The notes under the pieces: generated by a model
Database searches by the model: none
Told to the model about the DNA's origin: nothing
Seen by the model: only the letters and a program-made list of their open reading frames with translations
Made by a program: the position numbers and the translations under genes
Shown here: positions 1-6,691 of the stretch, in pieces
How the letters are laid out: every line of letters starts with the position of its first letter
Position numbering within the stretch: position 1 is the stretch's first letter
NCBI RefSeq assembly: GCF_907165205.1
Contig: NC_058192.1
Span: 33,570,001-33,634,000 of the forward strand
Source: Coccinella septempunctata
Taxonomy: Eukaryota; Arthropoda; Insecta; Coleoptera; Coccinellidae
Reading direction: 5' to 3'
Length of the DNA stretch: 64,000 nt

Positions 1-574
1 TAGATTCAATATTCTGGAATAATGCTTTAGTATGAATAATATTTTCGTTTAGCAGAGCCAAATCTTCTGAATATCTTTTTGACAAATGATTAGCAAAAGA
101 AGTTAATTTATTTATCCTTTCGATTTCGGAAGATTTGCTGTTGTGAAGGCTTTCTAAATTTTCGTTAATAGTTTTCAGATCATCATCGTCTAGGTTACCT
201 GTAATGAATTTAATACCTTTTCCGATGAAATTAGCCAAACCTCTTCTTACTTTTCTATTGACAAATTTTCGTAAGATTTGTTCGATTTGATCCAAATTCA
301 AACTCAATTGGTGAAAAAGTCGACGGGGTAATTCATCGAATGTTTGGTCTTTCTGAAGGTCATTAAAATTATCGTTCAACTGATCGAAATTGTCTTGCAA
401 ATTGGTAATATTTATGAAGAAAAGAAAATTATGGTAATGATCAAGAATTTTGGCATGACTCAAAGGTTCTTCAAAGTATCCATTACTTTTTATTTCGTGG
501 ACCTGAAGGGCCTGGTTTGTTTGGGTCTGAATCAGGAGGATCAGCAGTATCCTGAAAAGAACAAACGTTTTTTC
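1..574 (-). CDS. env: Envelope fusion protein, errantivirus/baculovirus-F type, N-terminal part (partial)
   Basis: The frame is open for 191 codons from just after a TAA at 575-577 to the window edge. It has no ATG, so translation probably uses a start supplied by an upstream exon through splicing. Codons 4-15 are hydrophobic (VLFRILLILLI), a likely signal peptide core. An N-glycosylation sequon (NIT) is at codon 55. The diagnostic part is a basic cleavage site, RKVRR at codons 107-111 (bases 242-256), followed at once by a glycine-rich fusion peptide (GLANFIGKGIKF) and then an acidic NLDDDD. An amphipathic, leucine-spaced helix follows, as expected for a heptad repeat. This order (signal peptide, F2-like part, furin-like site, fusion peptide, heptad region) is that of the baculovirus F protein and errantivirus Env families, which mediate membrane fusion. 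The C-terminal ectodomain and membrane anchor lie beyond base 1. Whether the copy is intact or functional cannot be told. Confidence 0.82.
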
Positions 575-653
575 TTAGTTTTTTGACTTTTTGTATGTGC
601 GCTGTTGTTTCTCTTGATTTTGTAGTTAGACCACTTATTTTGTTTTGTTGCAT
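483..653 (-). CDS. pol: Probable C-terminal tail of Pol (integrase end), overlapping env
   Basis: A minus-strand frame open from 653 to a TAA at 483-485 encodes 56 residues: a basic stretch (AHIQKVKKLRKN) followed by a proline- and aspartate-rich tail (DPPDSDPNKPGPSGP). Such a tail after the integrase C-terminal domain is common in Gypsy-type Pol proteins. The frame overlaps the first 92 bases of env in a different phase, which is the normal errantivirus layout. An ATG sits at 651-653, but it is probably an internal methionine: the rest of pol would lie further upstream and has been replaced by the oppositely oriented gag fragment. The match is short and low in complexity, so the call leans mainly on position. 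Confidence 0.5.
   Translation of the reverse strand: MQQNKISGLTTKSRETTAHIQKVKKLRKNVCSFQDTADPPDSDPNKPGPSGPRNKK
551..568 (-). promoter_or_regulatory. Candidate splice acceptor for subgenomic env mRNA
   Basis: On the minus strand a pyrimidine-rich run (TTTGTTCTTTTCAG) ends in AG at 552-553. The next base, 551, leads into the hydrophobic leader of env. Errantiviruses express env from a spliced RNA that joins a short 5' exon to an acceptor near the pol-env overlap. This signal is in the right place, and the env frame has no ATG of its own. The donor lies outside the window, so the site is predicted, not shown. Confidence 0.5.
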
Positions 654-662
654 GCTTCACGG
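646..662. other. Head-to-head junction of two retroelement fragments
   Basis: Minus-strand pol/env coding ends at about 653 and plus-strand gag coding begins at about 652-661, with little or no spacer. The elements therefore meet in inverted orientation, each truncated internally: the first lacks everything upstream of the pol tail, the second starts inside gag. No LTR end or host-like duplicated target is visible at the joint. It could be a nested insertion followed by deletion, an inversion, or an assembly join. Confidence 0.6.
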
Positions 663-1556
663 CAAAGCGGAAGAAGTTGTCGCAATTCATGGAGCTACCA
701 GTAATTGGAACGACATAAAAAATTCACTTTTATTACATTTCGGTGATCAACGAGATGAGATCTAGTTAATCTGAGGCAAAACTTCGGAAAATCTCCTCAT
801 GACTTCTATGAAAAAGTAATAACATTATTAAATATAATTTGTAATTATATTGATTTGAAATGTGAAGTTGGAATTAGAGCAAGTAAAAGAGATTTTTTCC
901 AAAAACAAGCTTTAAAAACCTTTTTAGCCGGTTTAAGAGATCCTTTGGGTCCTATTATTAGGGCTATGAGGCCTAATTCTTCATCTCAAGCACAACAATT
1001 CATAATTGAAGAAGACAATATAAAACATTGCCAAAAATCTAATCAAACGGTAATCAATAATTCCAGAAAATTCATGAATTATAGTAATCACAGAAATAAT
1101 TCAAATAATTTTTCAAAATTTCGTCAAAACTTTTCCACAATGGTACCCATCGAACGACAAAATTTTGTTACGAATCAGCAATTTCCTAGCAGACCCATTA
1201 CTATTCAAAGAAATATAAGTTATAGAGAGCCGAAATATTTCAGTAACGCTCAAGTTTTCGGAAAGCAGCAACAACCTGCACCTACTCCAATGAGTATATC
1301 TACTAATCATACTAAACAGAGAACTCAACCAATGAGTACCTCAACAAATAATAGATATTTTACAAACAGGCAAAATCAATCCTTTCCTCAGAAACCAAAT
1401 TTTATAAGTGAAGAGCTTTTTAATACCGAGTATCATAATAATCCTCACAGCTCTAAAGAAGAATTCAAAAATGACGAGTTGCTGAAGATTACGAACAAAA
1501 TTTTCGGAACGTTCAATTTCAGACCCACAGCACATAATAGAATTTTATGTTTCTAA
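652..1556 (+). pseudogene. gag: gag, truncated and frameshifted
   Basis: Gag forms the retrotransposon particle. Homology starts at about 652-661 in one frame (GKAEEVVAIHGATSNWND, then LLLHFGDQRDE), typical of the capsid region of errantivirus-like Gag. That frame hits TAG at 763-765. The protein continues in another frame from about 759 (LRQNFGKSPHDFYEKV, then ALKTFLAGLRDPLGPIIRAM and FIIEEDNI) to TAA at 1554-1556. A small indel near 757-763, equivalent to a net loss of one base, is the simplest explanation. The C-terminal 150 or so residues are rich in Asn, Gln and Pro, with two copies of a PMS(I/T)STN motif and the tail motif PNFISEELFN. There is no CCHC zinc knuckle, which is common in this lineage. 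The natural N-terminus is absent, and the TTG- or ATG-led sub-frames here are not genuine starts. Confidence 0.75.
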
Positions 1557-1920
1557 TGGTAAACGCGAATTACCTTATATAGAAATTAAAAATCCCTCTC
1601 TTAAATTACTAATCGATACAGGATCAATAAAAGCTTTCATTAATCCAGATTTAGCTAAAAAATATTATTCAAATTTCATATTCAAGGAACCATTCACTGT
1701 CTCAACAGTCCATCAAACCTCTCATCATCAATTTTGTGCCAATATTCCTATATTTGCTGAGTTTAATAGACATAATGAAAATTTCAAATTCTATCTATTC
1801 AAGTTTCATAATATTTATGACGGTTTAATTGGATTAGATAATCTAAAACTATTGGATGCGTCTCTTGATTTTCATAGTTCTAAGCTCAACACTCCTTTTT
1901 CAACAATGCCAATAAAATAA
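1486..1920 (+). pseudogene. pol: pol: retropepsin-like aspartic protease region
   Basis: The frame is open from 1486, in a phase +1 relative to gag and overlapping its end by about 70 bases. It reads into a clear retroviral-type protease. The active-site triad DTG lies in LLIDTGSIKAFINP (DTG at 1615-1623), and a second family motif (DGLIGLDNLKLLDA) starts at 1819. The enzyme would process the Gag-Pol polyprotein in the particle. There is no start codon, so expression would need ribosomal frameshifting from gag. The observed phase is not the -1 shift usual for this group, so another small indel near the overlap is possible. The frame ends at an in-frame TAA (1918-1920), after which homology continues in the same phase, marking the copy as degenerate. 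Confidence 0.78.
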
Positions 1921-2403
1921 CAAGAATCAGCAAATAAAGCTCCATTCAAAATTAAAATTGATGCGAATTCTAGAATCATTGCTAAAATTCCAATCAAACA
2001 CCTATCCGGTGACGTGATAATACCGAAACAAATTATTCAATCTTGTGAAATTTCTGAGATTGTAACTTGTTCTAAAAATGGCCTAGCAAACGTAGAAATT
2101 TGTAATGAAACCAACGAAGATGTTATCTTCATTTTAAATAAACCGATTGAATCAATTTCCATACAGAATAATTTCGAAATCTTTCAAATGGAAACTAATA
2201 ATAATTCAGAATATATAAGCGTAGAAGAATTAATTAGAACCAATCATATGAATGAAGAAGAAAAATGTCATATTTTAAAATTATGTCGAAAATATCCAGA
2301 TATCTTTAAGTTAGAGAATCAACTCCTTTCTTTTTCAAATCAGATAAAACACTCTATTAAAACTAAAGACGATATCCCTGTCTACACAAAATCTTAATTA
2401 TGA
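1921..2403 (+). pseudogene. pol: pol: protease-RT linker and first residues of reverse transcriptase
   Basis: After the TAA at 1918-1920 the same phase stays open for 158 codons to a second TAA at 2395-2397. The end of this stretch (LCRKYPDIFKLENQLLSF, then KHSIKTKDDIPVYTKS at 2347-2394) is the conserved lead-in to reverse transcriptase in Gypsy-type Pol. In relatives the same line continues into the RT fingers. Here it stops after YTKS, six bases before the contig ends at 2403, so the last stop could be a real mutation or an error at the contig tip. None of the RT catalytic motifs is present in the window. Confidence 0.72.
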
Positions 2404-2603
2404 NNNNNNNNNNNNNNNNNNNNNNNNNNNNNNNNNNNNNNNNNNNNNNNNNNNNNNNNNNNNNNNNNNNNNNNNNNNNNNNNNNNNNNNNNNNNNNNNN
2501 NNNNNNNNNNNNNNNNNNNNNNNNNNNNNNNNNNNNNNNNNNNNNNNNNNNNNNNNNNNNNNNNNNNNNNNNNNNNNNNNNNNNNNNNNNNNNNNNNNNN
2601 NNN
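2404..2603. other. Assembly gap of 200 N
   Basis: Exactly 200 N separate the pol fragment from the satellite. A round number of this size is a scaffolding placeholder (200 N is a default of some Hi-C scaffolders such as YaHS), not a measured distance. The retroelement and the array are therefore neighbours in the scaffold only, and their true spacing and junction are unknown. Confidence 0.97.
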
Positions 2604-2773
2604 TTCAGTTTGATAGTTCAGATGGGAATTGTGATTTCAGTGGTCAATTCGGCAAAGTGTCATATCAATTCCTCGAAAACTGTTGGATCAATTCGAACCA
2701 AATCTTGAAACTGCACATAGTTTTCGGATTGAGATGCACATGTTGAATTTCAGTTCGATAGTTCAGATAGGAA

Positions 2774-2918
2774 TTGAGATTTCAGTGGTCAATTCGGCAA
2801 AGTGTGATATCAATTCCTCGAAAACTGTTGGATCGATTCGAACCAAATCTTGAAACTGCACATAGTTTTCGAATTGAGATGCACATGTTGAATTTCAGTT
2901 CGATAGTGCAGATAGGAA
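2774..2918 (+). repeat. Reference A-class monomer
   Basis: Class A monomers carry GTGTGATATCAATTCCTC followed by GAAAACTGTTGG. This one starts the first complete HOR copy (position m1). It has a 9-bp perfect inverted repeat, AGGAATTGA at 2769-2777 and TCAATTCCT at 2810-2818, with a 32-bp spacer. A 10-bp direct repeat (GAATTGAGAT) recurs 45 bp apart within the repeat period. The second part of the monomer, from GAACCAAATCTTG to CATGTTGAATTTCAG, is nearly invariant across the array. Class A' differs by GTGTCATATC and an upstream GATGGGAATTGTG. Confidence 0.9.
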
Positions 2919-3643
2919 TTGAGATTTCAGTGGTCTATTCGGCAAAGTGTGATATCAATTCCTCCAAAACTGTTGGTTCAATTCGAACCAAATCTTGAAA
3001 CTGCACATAGTTTTCGAAATGAGATGAACATGTTGAATTTCAGATCGATAGTTCTAATAGGAATGGAGATTTCAGAAGTCGATTCGACAGAATATCATTT
3101 CAATTCCTAAGGAACTATTGGATCAATTCGAACCAAATCTTGAAACTGCACATAGTTTTCGGATTGAGATGCACATGTTGAATTTCAGTTCGATAGTTCA
3201 GATAGGAATTGAGATTTCAGTGGTCTATTCGGCAAAGTGTGATATCAATTCCTCGAAAACTGTTGGATCAATTCGAACCAAATTTTGAAACTGCAGATAG
3301 TTTTCGAAATGAGATGCACATGTTGAATTTCAGATCGATAGTTCAGATAGGAATGGAGATTTCAGAAGTCGATTCGACAAAATATCATTTCAATTTCTAA
3401 GGAACTATTGCATCAATTCGAACCAAATCTTGAAACTGCACAAAGTTTTCGGATTGAGATGCACATGTTGAATTTCAGTTCGATAGTTCAGATAGGAATT
3501 GAGATTTCAGTGGTCAATTCGGCAAAGTGTGATATCAATTCCTCGAAAACTGTTGAATCAATTCGAACCAAATCTTGAAACTGCTCATAGTTTTCGAATT
3601 GAGATGCACATGTTGAATTTCAGTTCGATAGTTCAGATAGGAA

Positions 3644-3788
3644 TTGAGATTTCAGTAGTCGATTCGGCAAAATATCATTTCAATTCCTAAGGAACTATTG
3701 GATCGATTCGAACCAAATCTTGAAACTGCACATAGTTTTCGAATTGAGATGCACATGTTGAATTTCAGTTCGATAGTTCAGATGGGAA
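3644..3788 (+). repeat. Reference B-class monomer
   Basis: Class B monomers replace the A block with GCAAAATATCATTTCAATTC followed by CTAAGGAACTATTGG, preceded by AGTCGATTCG. A sub-form (B') has GAAGTCGATTCGACA and is usually led by AATGGAGATTTCAG; the form here has GTAGTCGATTCGGCA. In the latter form the inverted repeat grows to 10 bp (TAGGAATTGA / TCAATTCCTA), whereas in B' the left arm is broken. In the 27-monomer HOR I count 9 B, 3 A' and 15 A. Confidence 0.88.
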
Positions 3789-6691
3789 TTGTGATTTCAG
3801 TGGTCAATTCGGCAAAGTGTCATATCAATTCCTCAAAAACTGTTGGATCAATTTGAACCAAATCTTGAAACTGCACATAGTTTTCGGATTGAGATGCACA
3901 TGTTGAATTTCAGTTCGATAGTTCAGATAGGAATTGAGATTTCAGTGGTCAATTCGGCAAAGTGTGATATCAATTCCTCGAAAACTGTTGGATCAATTCG
4001 AACCAAATCTTGAAACGGCACATAGTTTTCGAATTGAGATGCACATGTTGAATTTCAGTTCGATAGTGCAGATAGGAATTGAGATTTCAGTGGTCTATTC
4101 GGCAAAGTGTGATATCAATTCCTCAAAAACTGTTGGATCAATTCGAACCAAATCTTGAAACTGCACATAGTTTTCGAATTGAGATGCACATGTTGAATTT
4201 CAGTTCGATAGTTCAGATAGGAATTGAGATTTCAGTAGTCGATTCGGCAAAATATCATTTCAATTCCTAAGGAACTATTGGATCGATTCGAACCAAATCT
4301 TGAAACTGCACATAGTTTTCGAATTGAGATGCACATGTTGAATTTCAGTTCGATAGTTCAGATGGGAATTGTGATTTCAGTGGTCAATTCGGCAAAGTGT
4401 CATATCAATTCCTCAAAAACTGTTGGATCAATTCGAACCAAATCTTGAAACTGCACATAGTTTTCGGATTGAGATGCACATGTTGAATTTCAGTTCGATA
4501 GTTCAGATAGGAATTGAGATTTCAGTGGTCAATTCGGCAAAGTGTGATATCAATTCCTCGAAAACTGTTGGATCAATTCGAACCAAATTTTGAAACGGCA
4601 CATAGTTTTCGAATTGAGATGCACATGTTGAATTTCAGTTCGATAGTGCAGATAGGAATTGAGATTTCAGTGGTCTATTCGGCAAAGTGTGATATCAATT
4701 CCTCAAAAACTGTTGAACCAATTCGACCCAAATCTTGAAACTGCACATAGTTTTCGAATTGAGATGCACATGTTGAATTTCAGATCGATAGTTCTGATAG
4801 GAATGAAGATTTCAGTAGTCGATTCGGCAAAATATCATTTCAATTCTTAAGGAACTATTGGATCGATTCGAACCAAATCTTGAAACTGCACATAGTTTTC
4901 GAATTGAGATGCACATGTTGAATTTCAGTTCGATAGTGCAGATAGGAATTGAGATTTCAGTGGTCAATTCGGCAAAGTGTGATATCAATTCCTCGAAAAC
5001 TGTTGGATCGATTCGAACCAAATCTTGAAACTGCACATAGTTTTCGAAATGAGATGCACATGTTGAATTTCAGATCGATAGTTCTAATAGGAATGGAGAT
5101 TTCAGAAGTCGATTCGACAAAATATCATTTCAATTCCTAAGGAACTATTGGATCGATTCGAACCAAATCTTGAAACTGCACATAGTTTTCGAATTGAGAT
5201 GCACATGTTGAATTTCAGATCGATAGTTCTGATAGGAATGAAGATTTCAGTAGTCGATTCGGCAAAATATCATTTCAATTCCTAAGGAACTATTGGATCG
5301 ATTCGAACCAAATCTTGAAACTGCACATAGTTTTCGGATTGAGATGCACATGTTGAATTTCAGTTCGATAGTTCAGATAGGAATTGAGATTTCAGTGGTC
5401 AATTCGGCAAAGTGTGATATCCATTCCTCGAAAACTGTTGGATCAATTCGAACCAAATCTTGAAACTGCACATAGTTTTCGAATTGAGATGCACATGTTG
5501 AATTTCAGTTCGATAGTGCAGATAGGAATTGAGATTTCAGTGGTCTATTCGGCAGAGTGTGATATCAATTCCTCAAAAACTATTGAACCAATTCGACACA
5601 TAGTTTTCGAATTGAGATGCACATGTTGAATTTCAGTTCGATAGTTCAGATAGGAATTGAGATTTCAGTGGTCAATTCGGCAAAGTGTGATATCAATTCC
5701 TCGAAAACTGTTGGATCGATTCGAACCAAATCTTGAAGCTGCACATAGTTTTCGAATTGAGATGCACATGTTGAATTTCAGTTCGATAGTTCAGATAGGA
5801 ATTGAGATTTCAGTAGTCGATTCGGCAAAATATCATTTCAATTCCTAAGGAACTATAGGTTCGATTCGAACCAAATCTTGAAACTGCACATAGTTTTCGA
5901 ATTGAGATGCACATGTTGAATTTCAGTTCGATAGTTCAGATAGGAATTGAGATTTCAGCGGTCAATTCGGCAAAGTGTGATATCAATTTCTCGAAAACTG
6001 TTGGATCAATACGAACCAAATCTTGAAACTGCACATAGTTTTCAAATTGAGATGCAAATGTTGAATTTCAGTTCGATAGTGCAGATAGGAATTGAGATTT
6101 CAGTGGTCTATACGGCAAAGTGTGATATCAATTCCTCCGAAACTGTTTGTTCAATTCCTGAACTATTGGATCGATTCGAACCAAATCTTGAAACTGCACA
6201 TAGTTTTCGAATTGAGATGCAGATGTTGAATTTATGTTCGATAGTTCAGATAGGAATTGAGATTTCAGTGGTCAATTCGGCAAAGTGTGATATCAATTCC
6301 TCGAAAACTGTTGGATCGATTCGAACCAAACCTTGAAACTGCACATAGTTTTCGAATTGAGATGCACATGTTGAATTTCAGATCGATAGTTCAGATAGGA
6401 ATGAAGATTTCAGTAGTCGATTCGGCAAAATATCATTTCAATTCCTAAGGAACTATTGGATCGATTCGAACCAAATCTTGTAACTGCAGATGGTTTTCGA
6501 ATTGAGATGCACATGTTGAATTTCAGTTTGATAGTTCAGATGGGAATTGTGATTTCAGTGGTCAATTCGGCAAAGTGTCATATCAATTCCTCGAAAACTG
6601 TTGGATCAATTCGAACCAAATCTTGAAACTGCACATAGTTTTCGGATTGAGATGCACATGTTGAATTTCAGTTCGATAGTTCAGATAGGAA

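Larger units (their letters stand above)
1..653 (-). mobile_element. 3' part of an errantivirus-like Ty3/Gypsy element (pol tail + env)
   Basis: This minus-strand fragment has the gene order pol C-terminus then env, with the two frames overlapping, as in insect errantiviruses (gypsy-type endogenous retroviruses). It starts near 653, where homology switches to a plus-strand gag, and it is cut by the window edge at base 1. No LTR, polypurine tract or target-site duplication is visible inside the window, so its boundaries and age cannot be judged. The visible env frame has no stop, so this copy could be fairly young. Confidence 0.8.
652..2403 (+). mobile_element. Internal fragment of an errantivirus-like Ty3/Gypsy element (gag, protease, start of RT)
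   Basis: This plus-strand fragment has the order gag, protease, linker, reverse transcriptase start. Its protein motifs are of the same general family as the env on the opposite strand, but no shared sequence in the window shows that they come from one element. The 5' LTR and gag N-terminus are missing on the left, and the contig ends in pol on the right. It carries at least one frameshift and two in-frame stops, so this copy cannot make a normal Gag-Pol. Confidence 0.82.
2604..6691 (+). repeat. Zone I, HOR copy 1 (27-mer, preceded by the end of another copy)
   Basis: After the gap come 25 bases of a B monomer and one A' monomer (m27, anchor 2629), then a complete 27-monomer unit from 2774 to 6691 (3918 bp). 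The class order m1 to m27 is A A B A B A B A' A A B A' A A B A B B A A A B A A A B A'. Monomer m20 (anchor 5529) has the 17-bp deletion and m24 (anchor 6092) the net 20-bp insertion, so 27 x 145 - 17 + 20 = 3918. Confidence 0.9.

Noticed and set aside
344..765. Plus-strand frames at 344-586 and 583-765 as independent genes
   Set aside because: The first is antisense to env. The second is real only in its last third, which is the start of the gag fragment; its TTG start and hydrophobic beginning come from the opposite-strand pol tail.
1113..1535. Minus-strand frames of 64-71 codons opposite gag
   Set aside because: They lie antisense to convincing gag coding sequence and show no recognisable motif.
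2400..2708. Frame running through the N gap
   Set aside because: Most of its codons are N and the rest is satellite; it has no biological meaning.
2774..2918. CENP-B box in the monomer
   Set aside because: I compared the TTCG positions with the NTTCGNNNNANNCGGGN consensus. None has the CGGG half, and I saw no CGGG in the monomers read.
4812..5036. Recurrent 74-codon minus-strand frames in the array
   Set aside because: They are antisense shadows of the same monomers, found wherever particular A and B monomers adjoin.
5947..6336. 129-codon frame, repeated eight times, as a possible small repeat protein
   Set aside because: It appears only where the 165-bp monomer (55 codons) keeps the phase through one extra unit. 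It is a by-product of the 20-bp insertion.
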